A stretch of DNA of 64,000 nt, taken from positions 51,411 to 115,410 of the forward strand of contig JAGVQM010000016.1 in NCBI GenBank assembly GCA_020051695.1, written 5' to 3'. How positions within the stretch are numbered: position 1 is the stretch's first letter; the number at the start of each line of letters is the position of its first letter. The position numbers were made by a program, and so were the translations under genes. This stretch comes from Candidatus Zixiibacteriota bacterium (GTDB lineage: Bacteria > Zixibacteria > MSB-5A5 > WJJR01 > JAJRUJ01). Under the pieces are notes generated by a model. It was not told the DNA's origin, searched no databases, and saw only the letters and a program-made list of their open reading frames with translations. Of this stretch, positions 49,583 through 59,028 are shown in pieces.

Positions 49583-51979
49583 ATGTATTCACAGGGGGGT
49601 AGTAACATCAGCCGCACCATCCGCTCGCGATGTCTGATGTTTGTGTGTTGTCTGCTGGTCGTCCTCACCGGCCGGGTCAGCCGGGCCGACCCGGTGATCC
49701 GTTCGGTCACGATCGAGGGCAACACCGCCGCCGATGAACGGCTGATCCGCAGCGTCAGCGGGCTGCAGGAAGGCGGGCGGCTGACGACCACCACGATCCC
49801 CGATGCGGTGCGGCGGATTTATGGGCTGGGGTTATTCGCCGATGTGGTCATTTCCGCCACCGACGACCCGAACGATGCCGACGTCACAATCTCCCTAGAT
49901 GAATTCCCCCGCCTGCGCGCGTTTTCGTTTGAAGACAATAAAAAAGTCGACGACAAGGAACTGGAAGAACTCACCAATCTGCGCCAGGGGCAGGTCATCG
50001 GCGCATTTCAAATCGTGGAATCCCGGCGCAAGATCAAAGCGCATTACCGTGACGAGGGGTATTACCTGGCCGAAGTCGAGGCCGAGACAACGTCGGAAGA
50101 CTCGACCGGCGCGGTGGACCTGGTCTTCAGGATCAGGGAAAAGAACAAAGTCATGGTACGGGAGGTGACCTTCGAGGGGAACACGCAGTTCGAAGACAGC
50201 GAACTCCGCGGCAAAATGGACAACAAGCCGAGGGGTTTCTTCAAGTCGGTGTTCGGGGGCGGGAATTTCAACAAGAGCAAATATGCCGCGGATAAAGACA
50301 AAATCATCGAATTCTACCATAAGAAAGGGTTCCTTGATTTTGTGATCCACTCGGATACGGTCATCGTGACCGAGGACAACGAGGCGGTCTCCATCCACAT
50401 GGTAGTGGAGGAAGGCACCCAGTATTATTTCGGTGAAACGACGATCGACGGCAACGAGCTGCTCAGCGACGAACGGCTGCTCCAGCTGCTGAAGTACAAA
50501 GAGGGGCGGGTGTTCAACCAGGAAAAATTCGATGAGTCGCTGGGGGAACTCTACGCGGCGTACATGGAGGAAGGGTACCTGTATGCCCGGGTCACCGACC
50601 AGATCAAGACGCAGGACTCGACAGTATCGATCCTGCTGGAGATCTCCGAGGGGATTCCCGCCCATGTCCGGCGCGTGACCGTGGTCGGCAACAGCAAGAC
50701 CAAAGACAAAGTCATCCGGCGGGAACTGGCCATTTTCCCGGGACAGACACTGCGCCGCTCGGCGCTGATCCGCTCGATCAGGAACGTGATGGCCCTGAAC
50801 TATTTCGCCAACGTGGAACCCGATTACAACATCCTGCCCGACGGCGATGTCGATTTGAATTTTATTGTCGAGGAAAAACCGACCAACCAGTTCCAGGTCG
50901 GCGGCGGGTATTCCGCGCAAGACAAGTTTGTCGGGACGGTTTCGCTGGGCTGGCCAAACCTGCTGGGCAACGGCCAAAGTCTGAACCTGATGCTGGATTT
51001 CGGCTCGCGCCGCCAGTCTTACCAGGTCAATTTTACCGAACCATGGTTCATGAATACCCCGACGACCGTCGGGTTCGACGTCTTCCGGACCAACCGGACA
51101 TGGGATGAATCGCAGATCAGCGGGACGTCGGACTATGTCGAAGAACGCAGCGGGCTGGGCCTGCAACTGGGCAAACGGCTAAACTGGCCGGACGATTATT
51201 TCCGCGTATACTGGAATTACGGGCTGGAGAACGTCTCGTATACCGACTTTTCCTCGGCCTATCTCGATTCCTCGGCCAATGATCCATACGCGCTGAACCT
51301 GATCGACTGGCCGCAGATCACCTCCTCGATGTCGTTTATCATCGCCCGGGATTCGCGAGACCTGCCGGAATTCGCCACGCGGGGTTCGCGGGCGGTCTAT
51401 CGGGTGGAATTCGGCGGCGGCCTGCTCGGCGGTAAATGGGATTACATGAAAAACACGCTGGAATATGCCTATTTCCATCCGCTGTTCTGGAAATTTGCAT
51501 TGGCGCCGAAGTTCAAAATCGGGGCCATCCAGGGCGGGGCCGGGATCAGCGACCTGCCGCATTCGGAGCGGTTTTACGCGGGCGGGGTGCAATCGGACGG
51601 GATCATCCGCGGGTACGATGATGGTTCCATTTACACGACAATCCCCGAATCGCCGCGCGATGTCGGACCATTTGACTACACGACATCCGGTCCGGGCACA
51701 CTCAGCGTCCGGGGCCGCGCGATAACTACAATGAACCTGGAAATCACAACACCTTTGGTCGCCCAGCAGATTTACAGCATCCTGTTTTTTGACGCAGGCA
51801 ATGTTTGGGCGCGGCCGACGACAATGCGGCCGTTCTCAGATATGTACACTTCGGTCGGGTTCGGCCTGCGCATCTCGATCCCCGGGATGGGGATGATGGG
51901 GTTTGATTTCGGCTGGCCGTTCCGGGGCGACGAAAAAGGAAAAGTCAAACCGCATTTCCAATTTGGGAGCCAATTCTAG
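49583..51979 (+). CDS. bamA: Outer-membrane protein assembly factor BamA
   Basis: A 798-residue Omp85 protein that inserts beta-barrels into the outer membrane. A long n-region leads to a signal core (MFVCCLLVVLTGRVSRA). About five POTRA domains follow (starts such as IRSVTIEGNTAADERLI, VREVTFEGNTQFEDSEL, FGETTIDGNELLSDERL, VRRVTVVGNSKTKDKVI). The barrel starts near FQVGGGYSAQDKFVGTVSL and has SNGSR-type loop equivalents (SERFYAGGVQSDGIIRGY), ending HFQFGSQF with the expected terminal Phe. It is followed by skp and lpxD, a common order. The start is not well marked: no good ribosome site precedes 49583, and an AGGGGGG lies inside the frame. Confidence 0.94.
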   Translation: MYSQGGSNISRTIRSRCLMFVCCLLVVLTGRVSRADPVIRSVTIEGNTAADERLIRSVSGLQEGGRLTTTTIPDAVRRIYGLGLFADVVISATDDPNDADVTISLDEFPRLRAFSFEDNKKVDDKELEELTNLRQGQVIGAFQIVESRRKIKAHYRDEGYYLAEVEAETTSEDSTGAVDLVFRIREKNKVMVREVTFEGNTQFEDSELRGKMDNKPRGFFKSVFGGGNFNKSKYAADKDKIIEFYHKKGFLDFVIHSDTVIVTEDNEAVSIHMVVEEGTQYYFGETTIDGNELLSDERLLQLLKYKEGRVFNQEKFDESLGELYAAYMEEGYLYARVTDQIKTQDSTVSILLEISEGIPAHVRRVTVVGNSKTKDKVIRRELAIFPGQTLRRSALIRSIRNVMALNYFANVEPDYNILPDGDVDLNFIVEEKPTNQFQVGGGYSAQDKFVGTVSLGWPNLLGNGQSLNLMLDFGSRRQSYQVNFTEPWFMNTPTTVGFDVFRTNRTWDESQISGTSDYVEERSGLGLQLGKRLNWPDDYFRVYWNYGLENVSYTDFSSAYLDSSANDPYALNLIDWPQITSSMSFIIARDSRDLPEFATRGSRAVYRVEFGGGLLGGKWDYMKNTLEYAYFHPLFWKFALAPKFKIGAIQGGAGISDLPHSERFYAGGVQSDGIIRGYDDGSIYTTIPESPRDVGPFDYTTSGPGTLSVRGRAITTMNLEITTPLVAQQIYSILFFDAGNVWARPTTMRPFSDMYTSVGFGLRISIPGMGMMGFDFGWPFRGDEKGKVKPHFQFGSQF

Positions 51980-52026
51980 CGCGGGCCGGCGCATGGCGCC
52001 GAATCATCCTGTAGGGAGGACAGATC

Positions 52027-52572
52027 ATGTTGAAGAACACGCGAGTATCCCGGGTTTTTCCGGTGGCCATGCTGATGGTGCTGCTGGTCGCGGCGTTGGG
52101 CGTTGACGCCGGCGCGGAAGGCAAAATCGGGTATATCGATTCGTATCGCATCCGCACCGACTTCAAAGAATTCGGTGAGGCGCAATTGTCGTTCGACAAG
52201 GAGGTGACCGCCTGGCAGACTGAACTGGATTCGGTGCGGCAGGAGCTGGAAGCCTCGGCCGAGGAATTCCAGCGCCAGCGGCTAATCCTGTCCGATGAGG
52301 CCAAGAAACGCCGCGAAGATGAATTGCGGCTTGCCGAACAGACTTTCCAGAAACGGACCAACGACCTGTTCGGCCCCGGCGGGCTGGCGGAAAAAAAGAA
52401 TGAAGAGCTGGTCAAGCCGATCCTGGACAAAGTCAACGCCGTCCTGGAAAAAATCGCCGTGGAAAACAATTATGATTATATTTTTGATTCGGTGAACGGC
52501 AACATTGCCTATGCCAAAAAAGAGTTCGACCTGACCGACCTGGTGTTGGAAGAGTTGAACAAACTGGAGTAG
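52027..52572 (+). CDS. skp: OmpH/Skp-family periplasmic chaperone
   Basis: A 181-residue periplasmic chaperone for unfolded outer-membrane proteins. The signal peptide (VFPVAMLMVLLVAALGVDAGA) is followed by the family opening KIGYIDSYRIRTDFKEF, a long coiled-coil tentacle region (~60-120, KEVTAWQTELDSVRQELEAS), and the closing AVENNYDYIFDSVNGNIAYA with DLTDLVLEELNKL. GGGAGGA precedes the ATG. It lies between bamA and lpxD, the usual position. Confidence 0.93.
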   Translation: MLKNTRVSRVFPVAMLMVLLVAALGVDAGAEGKIGYIDSYRIRTDFKEFGEAQLSFDKEVTAWQTELDSVRQELEASAEEFQRQRLILSDEAKKRREDELRLAEQTFQKRTNDLFGPGGLAEKKNEELVKPILDKVNAVLEKIAVENNYDYIFDSVNGNIAYAKKEFDLTDLVLEELNKLE

Positions 52573-52574
52573 GC

Positions 52575-53642
52575 GTGCGCATTACCGTAGCAGAATTAAT
52601 TGAAAAGATCGGCGGTGTCGTTGTCTGCGGTGACGCCGCCGTTTCCATAACCGGTGTGGACGGCATCGAACGGGCCGGGCCGGAGCACTTGACATTTATC
52701 GCCAACCCGCGCTACGCCGCCCACCTGCAGACCACTCGCGCCGCGGCGGTGATCATCCCGCAAGGCGAGCTGTCCGGCCGGATGGACCATGCCGCAACCC
52801 CAGTCCTTATTGCCCACACCCAGCCGTACTACGCATTTATGCTCAGTCTGCGGCTGTTCCATCCGGAGCAGGCGGAACTGGCGCCGGGGATCGACCCCTC
52901 GGCGGCGGTGGGGCTGAACGTATCGCTGGGTGAAGACGTGCGGGTCGGGAAGTGTGTCGTAATCGAAAACGGCGCCGAGATCGGCGCGGAGAGTCGGATC
53001 CTGGCTGGCTGTTACCTCGGCCGTGGTGTAAAAGTCGGCGCGCAGACGACGATTGGTCCGCAGGTGACGATCATGCACGAATGTGAAGTGGGCGCCCGTG
53101 TCCGCATCCACCCCGGCACAGTGATCGGCGCCGACGGGTTCGGCTACGCCGAACTGGGCGGCGTACACCACAAGATTCCACAGGTCGGCCGGGTGGTCAT
53201 TGAAGACGACGTGGAAATCGGGGCCAATGTCTGCATCGATCGCGCGACCCTCGGTGAAACACGGATTAAACAGGGCACGAAAATCGATAACCTGGTGCAA
53301 ATCGCGCATAATGTCCAAATCGGGGAACATGCGATTATTGTCGCCCAGGTCGGCATTTCCGGCTCCACCAAAATCGGCAACCATGTCGTGCTCGCCGGGC
53401 AAGTGGGGCTGGCGGGACATATTGAAATCGGCGACGGCACGGTCGTTGCCGCCCAATCCGGCATTAGAAAGAGTGTTCCACCCGGTTCACGGCTGCTGGG
53501 TTCACCGGCCCGGGATTTGACTACCGAAAAACGTCTGCACGTCCACATCAGCAAACTCCCTGAGATGGCCAAGCGGATCAAACAACTGGAACAACGGCTT
53601 GCCGAACTGGAAGAGCGCACCGGGGACAAACGAAAAATCTGA
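52575..53642 (+). CDS. lpxD: UDP-3-O-acylglucosamine N-acyltransferase
   Basis: A 355-residue LpxD, which adds the second hydroxyacyl chain in lipid A synthesis. The N-terminal uridine-binding domain (~1-100, ISITGVDGIERAGPEHLTFI) is followed by the hexapeptide beta-helix (~110-300). The helix includes IHPGTVIGADGFGYAELGGV and ATLGETRIKQGTKIDNLVQI, with the catalytic-type histidine in QIAHNVQIGEHAII. A C-terminal coiled coil (MAKRIKQLEQRLAELEE) ends it. The GTG start lies two bases after the skp stop. Its presence shows that the organism makes lipid A or a relative of it. Confidence 0.95.
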   Translation: MRITVAELIEKIGGVVVCGDAAVSITGVDGIERAGPEHLTFIANPRYAAHLQTTRAAAVIIPQGELSGRMDHAATPVLIAHTQPYYAFMLSLRLFHPEQAELAPGIDPSAAVGLNVSLGEDVRVGKCVVIENGAEIGAESRILAGCYLGRGVKVGAQTTIGPQVTIMHECEVGARVRIHPGTVIGADGFGYAELGGVHHKIPQVGRVVIEDDVEIGANVCIDRATLGETRIKQGTKIDNLVQIAHNVQIGEHAIIVAQVGISGSTKIGNHVVLAGQVGLAGHIEIGDGTVVAAQSGIRKSVPPGSRLLGSPARDLTTEKRLHVHISKLPEMAKRIKQLEQRLAELEERTGDKRKI

Positions 53643-53735
53643 CCCGTTTCTTTGCTTCCCAAATCCGCACCGGCGAAATACGGGGTTTCGGCATTTACCC
53701 TCTTTTTCGGCAGCGAAAATTTGGCAGCAGGGTTG

Positions 53736-53771
53736 AAAAAAAACGCACCGTAGTCCGGCGGACCACGGTGC
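53736..53771 (-). terminator. Intrinsic terminator after the papain-like protease gene
   Basis: On the minus strand GCACCGTGGTCC and GGACTACGGTGC pair over 12 bp with one G-T around GCC, followed by G and eight T. It lies about 48 bases past the stop at 53819. Confidence 0.88.
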
Positions 53772-53818
53772 AACCGATCATTAACAACGGAAACGAGATT
53801 GACGATTTCTTCGTCGGC

Positions 53819-56047
53819 TTAGGGTCCGGGGCAATTCCCCGGAGTGCCGTTACACCGGTCAACGCATAAGGCATCCTGGCTTTTGTACACTTTCGTGACC
53901 AGGAAGGTTACATCCAGCGGGGTCGGCGCGCCGCCGCTGCCGTCCACGTCCCCGTTTTCAAACGGGCAGCCGGAAAGACCATGATAATCATAGAGCGCGT
54001 CCTGGCCTTTGTATACTCGCTGCACCAGGAAAGTCACGTCCAGCGGCGTAGGCGCGCCGCCGTCGTGATTGACGTCACCGGGACCGCCGCAGTCACACGT
54101 CTCTTCTTCCAGCAGCCAGTCAAAGATACTGGCCAGGACCACTTCGCGCTTGGTATACCCGGGAAGGCCATTGGCAATCGCCTCGATACCGAAACCAAGA
54201 AACACGGCTTTGTATCCACCGGCGGCCACATGCACGCCCGCATTGCCCCCGCCATAATAGGTATAACACACCTTGGCAGTTGCGTCCAACGCCTCGAGTT
54301 TGTCGGGCGAAGTCTGGTTTGCCGCGCCGCCCGGTCCGCCCAGCGGCAGGATATGGCCGCTGCTGATCGGGTCACCGGTCACACCGGACGCCAGGATCAT
54401 CGGTATGCCGGAAACAAAACGGATATGCAGGTAATCGCGCAGGAAAGTGGAGTCGGCGTCATTCGCGAGGTCCTCGGCAATATCCTGGCCGGTCATCAGC
54501 AGCCGGCCGCCGTTGCTCAGGAAAGCCCGCAGGTTGTTCACATCATCGACCGACAAAACTTCGCTTCGGGCATTTCCGGTAAACCACAGCGCGAGCGGAT
54601 AGTCCCCCAGTGTGTCCGGCGGCGGCGAGGACAAGGTGTCTTTCCCCCAAATCACATGGGGGGTGCGCAATGAATCCAGCAGGTGGGTAAAATACTCTTC
54701 ATATTCCAGATGGATCGCCGCGTCGTCATCGACCAGCAGCACCTGCGGCTGGCCGACATCCACCGTCAGCGTCTCCACGTATGTGTATGCGCCGCCGTTG
54801 GCGGAAAACGAGAGGACGAACTTGACGATCGTCGGCGGAAAATCCGGATCGACATTGAACGTAATCGGATCGGCGCCGTTGGTGTTCTGGTCCCAGCGGG
54901 ACAGATCGCCGTAGGAGGATTCACTCTCAGTGAAGACGATTTCCGGATCGGTTGTCGAAGCCGTCATCGTCAGGCCCAGCATTTCCGTGCCGCAATTGGA
55001 CACCGTGACCAGCAGTTGGACATTGTTCTCCCCGGGATCAGCACGGCCGTCGTCATTACCTTCATCGTCCTGGAACACGCACGCGCCGGGGACCAGCAGC
55101 GGCGGACCAAACTCCCCGTTGTAATTGATATAACTGGGACTTTGGCCGACGTTCGAACAATTATATTCAATGCGCATATACCCGTCATCTTCCCCCCAGC
55201 CGGCGCCCCAGGAATTGCGCACGAACCACACACCTGCCGTCCCCTGATCGTCGTCCCAGCCGACCAGCACCACGGCGTGATTAGTCCCCTGATCGTTCAC
55301 ACAGGCATTAAAAATGCCACCGCTGTAGCTTTGCATTTCTGATTCGGCATAAATCGAAACATACACCGGTCCGAACTCCAGAATCGCCCGTTTAAGATAG
55401 AGGACATTATTGGTGGCGTAGTCCCAGTCCTGAATCAGGTAATGATGGGTATAGGGACAACCGCACGCCTCATCAGAGGCCGTGTATGGGCAATCGGCTT
55501 CATAGACCGCCCCGGCATTGCCGCAGGGATCGGTTTTTGTTCCTTGATAATAATCATGCGCGGCGAAACCACCGTACGCGCAACTCCAGCCGTCCACGTT
55601 ACAGGTAACCAGCCACTGTTCGGAGAGGTTTTCGATGACATCATCGGTAAGGGTGATCGCACATTCCAGAACGCCGGTTGTGGCAAATGCCCAACAACTG
55701 CCGCAGGTATCCTGGTCCCGAACCGGGGGCAGCGCCCGATAATCCCGCCAATCGAATCGTCTCGGCAGATCGACAGCCAGGGGTTCCAACGGCTTGCGGA
55801 TGGCAGGGGGTTGCCAATCCGGGGGCAGATAGGACCCGCACAACTGGTACAAGGGCCGCCGGGTTGCCGAGTTTTCCCCGACCTGGAACGTCCAACCCTC
55901 CTGTTCCCCGCGTTCCTGGAGAACCTGGATATCGTCGCCTGTCAATTGTCCGAAAACCGGAACTGCGGAGTGGAGGATCATCGCGCAAATGAAAAAAGCG
56001 CCTAAACCCACCCCCCTGAGGAACCTGCGGGATACGCCACTTACCAT
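53819..56047 (-). CDS. Secreted papain-family (C1A) cysteine protease with C-terminal dockerin-like repeats
   Basis: About 742 residues. Signal peptide (VGLGAFFICAMILHSAVPVFG). The papain domain (~80-310) has all catalytic parts: RDQDTCGSCWAFATTGVLEC (nucleophile Cys, preceded by the oxyanion Gln), GTNHAVVLVGWDDDQ (His) and VRNSWGAGWGEDDGYMRIEY (Asn). A CARDB-like beta domain follows (VQLLVTVSNCGTEMLGLTM), then an interpain-like domain (QVLLVDDDAAIHLEYEEYF; LLMTGQDIAEDLANDADSTF). The end has two Ca-binding dockerin-like repeats (GDVNHDGG and GDVDGSGG, each followed by APTPLDVTFLV). GGAG six bases upstream supports the ATG at 56047. Probably a surface or secreted peptidase. Confidence 0.9.
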   Translation of the reverse strand: MVSGVSRRFLRGVGLGAFFICAMILHSAVPVFGQLTGDDIQVLQERGEQEGWTFQVGENSATRRPLYQLCGSYLPPDWQPPAIRKPLEPLAVDLPRRFDWRDYRALPPVRDQDTCGSCWAFATTGVLECAITLTDDVIENLSEQWLVTCNVDGWSCAYGGFAAHDYYQGTKTDPCGNAGAVYEADCPYTASDEACGCPYTHHYLIQDWDYATNNVLYLKRAILEFGPVYVSIYAESEMQSYSGGIFNACVNDQGTNHAVVLVGWDDDQGTAGVWFVRNSWGAGWGEDDGYMRIEYNCSNVGQSPSYINYNGEFGPPLLVPGACVFQDDEGNDDGRADPGENNVQLLVTVSNCGTEMLGLTMTASTTDPEIVFTESESSYGDLSRWDQNTNGADPITFNVDPDFPPTIVKFVLSFSANGGAYTYVETLTVDVGQPQVLLVDDDAAIHLEYEEYFTHLLDSLRTPHVIWGKDTLSSPPPDTLGDYPLALWFTGNARSEVLSVDDVNNLRAFLSNGGRLLMTGQDIAEDLANDADSTFLRDYLHIRFVSGIPMILASGVTGDPISSGHILPLGGPGGAANQTSPDKLEALDATAKVCYTYYGGGNAGVHVAAGGYKAVFLGFGIEAIANGLPGYTKREVVLASIFDWLLEEETCDCGGPGDVNHDGGAPTPLDVTFLVQRVYKGQDALYDYHGLSGCPFENGDVDGSGGAPTPLDVTFLVTKVYKSQDALCVDRCNGTPGNCPGP

Positions 56048-56471
56048 GCCCTGCTCCTTATGCAATCGACCATCAACAGACCGGTACAGCCATGATCGGC
56101 CGAGGTAAAATACCCATACATCATAAAAATATATCGCTTTTTATTTTGAGCAAGAAAATTCCCCTCAATTCCGGGGTTGAGGGAAAGTTATTCACTAATC
56201 CTGTTAAGAAACGGGCTGATCAAGAAACCATAGGGGTCGTCGATCAGGACCGCAAATCCGGTAAGTTGAACCAGGCCGAGACCACAACCAATGGGATAAG
56301 CAGATGAGGTTCATTTTCTTACGGGAGTACGGGCAAAATCAGCAGATAACCCTGCATCATGAACACAGATCAACGCCAACCCGGATTAACTTGGATATCT
56401 TTTTGAAAACAAATGATTTAGCGGGAGATATAAAGTCGCAGGAATATTCACGGAGTAGTGGATGGCGCATT
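56048..56471. other. Intergenic region, no gene seen
   Basis: A 424-base AT-rich gap upstream of the protease gene. Two short + strand frames (56092-56307 and from 56304) have no ribosome site and no protein-like pattern, and the second runs through the antisense of the next gene. Confidence 0.5.
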
Positions 56472-57230
56472 CTAATACTGAAAATCCGCCGGGGTGGGAT
56501 TGATCAGGGTCGGCATGCCAGCATGAGCCGCCCGGTACAGAGTGAGGGCATGCTCGGCGTTCATTTGCAAAATCAGGACACTCTCCCCCATCGGCCGCAG
56601 CAACAACTGCCGGAATTCAATCAGCGCGTTTTGAACCGGAGATATCGGCTCACCCTCGGCGGTGGTCCGGATTTCAAGGACCAGCCGGTCCGGCCATTGG
56701 ATTTGAAAGCGCCCCGGTATTTCACGCTGCAGGAGTCCCTGATCGACGTTGACCGCCCGGCCGACGATAGCCAGAATTGAATCGGGTGTTTTTTCGCCGG
56801 CGCGGAACAGGTATTTATCGAGAACCGGGCGAACGAGCTGTCCCTCAGATCCCTGAAAGCGGCGGGAGAACTCGGCCATACTTTCCGAATCGGCCTCGGC
56901 GTAATCCAGCGGATGTTCCCAGACCGGGACGCCGCCAAGTCGAAGTTGCAGCATACGGGCATCGAAGTCGAGTACCAGATAGGGTTCTTTGGTCCGGGCC
57001 AGGGCAAGCTCGCTGGACAGCAGGCGATATTCCAATTCTTCCTGGAACACCGGCGTGACCTCGGCTTGCTGTTCCGCGGCATTCGCCGGCGGATCTGCCG
57101 GCCGGTTGCAGCCATGCACCACGCCGCAAAAAACCGCACCGGCCACCAACAGGGCACGGCTGCGGCCGCGTAACCGCCGGGGCGCACGATCAGAAAATAT
57201 AAACCTGCATCCCGATGCGGGTGCGTTCAT
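56472..57230 (-). CDS. Hypothetical exported protein of the L,D-transpeptidase cluster
   Basis: About 252 residues from the ATG at 57230, overlapping the upstream transpeptidase gene by 41 bases; a later start is possible. A basic n-region leads to a hydrophobic segment with a weak lipobox (VFCGVVHGC). The mature part contains EPYLVLDFDARMLQLRLGGV, which resembles the first strands of an L,D-transpeptidase domain, but no His...SHGC-type catalytic motif follows. The C-terminal part (GRFQIQWPDRLVLEIRTT; MGESVLILQM) is unassigned. It may be a non-catalytic partner of the two transpeptidases just upstream. Confidence 0.6.
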   Translation of the reverse strand: MNAPASGCRFIFSDRAPRRLRGRSRALLVAGAVFCGVVHGCNRPADPPANAAEQQAEVTPVFQEELEYRLLSSELALARTKEPYLVLDFDARMLQLRLGGVPVWEHPLDYAEADSESMAEFSRRFQGSEGQLVRPVLDKYLFRAGEKTPDSILAIVGRAVNVDQGLLQREIPGRFQIQWPDRLVLEIRTTAEGEPISPVQNALIEFRQLLLRPMGESVLILQMNAEHALTLYRAAHAGMPTLINPTPADFQY

Positions 57231-57840
57231 AGAGGTTTTGCAGTTCATTTTCACCTACGCGGACACAACCATGTGTGACGCTGATCCCCAGCAGCCGCTC
57301 ATAGATTGTGCCATGAATAAAAAACCCGTCGCCGAAGCCGATGGCATATTTGCCGAGCATCTCGTCGTCCATCCGCTCGCCTTCATCTTCCGGTATGGGT
57401 TCACTTTCTTCGATATATGCCCAGTCCGGCCGCCGCCACCAGGGTTCGACCAGCATACTGCTCACCGTGAAAATCCCGCGCGGCGTATCGAAAACCCAAT
57501 GCCGGCCGGTGAGCGTATCCACCAGTTCACCGCCGGTCCCGGTAGAGCAATCGGCGATCTGGATGACCGAATCCATCGTCCGCAGGATTATCTTATTGGC
57601 ATGAGTATCGATAACAATGTACGGTTTGCTCGGCCGCAGACGAGTCATTTCACGGCGCACGCGCTGGAGTTCCGTCCGGGCCGCCTGCGAATTTGCCGGC
57701 AAACTGACCAACAAAGAATCATAAACGATCCGCGACTCGTCAACCACCGGCGGTGGGACCATGATCGGCGGCGCGATCAGGATCACCGCCACCAGCAACG
57801 ATAACGCCAGCAGAAAGATAATGATTAACCGTCGCTTCAC
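57190..57840 (-). CDS. L,D-transpeptidase (YkuD domain), membrane-anchored
   Basis: A 216-residue protein. One N-terminal membrane helix (LIIIFLLALSLLVAVILIAP) is followed by a YkuD domain starting KPYIVIDTHANKIILRTMDS. The catalytic motif is FFIHGTIYERLLG then ISVTHGCVRVGENEL, with the nucleophile Cys in HGC. Such enzymes form 3-3 peptidoglycan cross-links or attach lipoproteins to the wall. It starts with a GTG that overlaps the stop of the other transpeptidase gene (GTGA). Confidence 0.9.
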   Translation of the reverse strand: MKRRLIIIFLLALSLLVAVILIAPPIMVPPPVVDESRIVYDSLLVSLPANSQAARTELQRVRREMTRLRPSKPYIVIDTHANKIILRTMDSVIQIADCSTGTGGELVDTLTGRHWVFDTPRGIFTVSSMLVEPWWRRPDWAYIEESEPIPEDEGERMDDEMLGKYAIGFGDGFFIHGTIYERLLGISVTHGCVRVGENELQNLYERTRIGMQVYIF

Positions 57841-58922
57841 GGCCAGTTCTCCGCGCGGCGGACAATCGTCACCGGTGTGCCCAGCTGCATGTACTGCATC
57901 AAGTGATCCATATTCTCATTGGTGAGGGCCACGCAGCCGTCGGTCCAATCGGCATTCCGGCCGCCGTCGCCGTGTATTTCAATCAATGCCCCGATCCTGG
58001 CCCGCGGCGAAATGAGTCCGCGGGCTTTGTTTTCCTTAAACCGTTTTTTGTCGTCGGCATTAGGATAATCAATGAGCAGGGCCTTGTGATACTTGCTGCC
58101 GCGGTGTTTGACCGCAGTGACCTTATACTTGCCCTCCGGTGTGGCCCCGTCACCGGCGAAAAATTTATGGCCGGCGGAGTTATAGCCCAATTCGCAGGAA
58201 TAGGAACGGACGACCTTGCCGGCCCGGACCAGATACAACTTATGCGCAGACTTGTCGACGACGACAGCCGCTGACCCGTCCTTCCGGGACTGTTCAAGGG
58301 TCCGGCTAATCCAGGAGTTCCAGATCTGGACTTTGCGGGCCTGGTCGTTTTCATATTCAGTCAGCATCCGGCTTAATTCGCCGACTAAACCTCGACCCTT
58401 GATCGCGGTTTCGATCGCTGACTGGTAGTGCTTTTCGCCCAGCAGGCGTTTGCTCATTGTCTGGGCCAGACGGGCTTCGGCCCAGATCCGCTCGCCCTTC
58501 AGCATCATCAACGAGCCGTTTAGCGCTGCGCGCCAGGTCTCCAATTCGTCGGCGAGTACTGCCTGCTCGTTTTCGGCTTGCCGGCGCAATTTTGTCTCCC
58601 GATCGCGGGCCTCGGTTTGCGCCGAATCCGCCGCAACCAGGACAGCCTGCAACAGGGAATCGGCCACACCATAATCGCGAAGAAACGGGAGGCGCCCTTT
58701 CTGCCGGGCCATTTCCAGCCGCCCCTCGTGCAACAGCTTCGTCGCCCGCTGATATTCGGAGTCCGCAAACTGCGGAGCACCATTTTTCGCCGCCTTGTCC
58801 ACTGCGGTAACCGCACGATCAAAAAGCGGCTGTGGCGCGTCCTCGCAGCCGAGGACAAACAGCGACAGAGTCGTAATCAGCACCACATGTTGTACAAATG
58901 CACCGGAATGAATACGCAACAT
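57837..58922 (-). CDS. L,D-transpeptidase lipoprotein with helical N-terminal domain
   Basis: About 361 residues from the ATG at 58922, which places a lipoprotein signal (VVLITTLSLFVLGC) at the N-terminus. A long helical DUF4398-like region (~20-220, ALFDRAVTAVDKAAKNGAPQ; ARDRETKLRRQAENEQ) is followed by a YkuD domain (DKSAHKLYLVRAGKVVRSY; GDGATPEGKYKVTAV). The active-site motif is EIHGDGGRNADWTDGCVALT. A longer frame to 59000 is not supported. The helical part may reach across the periplasm so that the domain acts on peptidoglycan away from the membrane anchor. Confidence 0.86.
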   Translation of the reverse strand: MLRIHSGAFVQHVVLITTLSLFVLGCEDAPQPLFDRAVTAVDKAAKNGAPQFADSEYQRATKLLHEGRLEMARQKGRLPFLRDYGVADSLLQAVLVAADSAQTEARDRETKLRRQAENEQAVLADELETWRAALNGSLMMLKGERIWAEARLAQTMSKRLLGEKHYQSAIETAIKGRGLVGELSRMLTEYENDQARKVQIWNSWISRTLEQSRKDGSAAVVVDKSAHKLYLVRAGKVVRSYSCELGYNSAGHKFFAGDGATPEGKYKVTAVKHRGSKYHKALLIDYPNADDKKRFKENKARGLISPRARIGALIEIHGDGGRNADWTDGCVALTNENMDHLMQYMQLGTPVTIVRRAENWP

Positions 58923-59028
58923 AAAACCCAAGGGATGGAAAGGTTCGTCGTGCCCCCATTGACTGCAGGGCCGCTCTATCAAGCGGCCCTGAGTCATCAA
59001 TACTACTTTCCGAACCTGCTGCAGCCAG

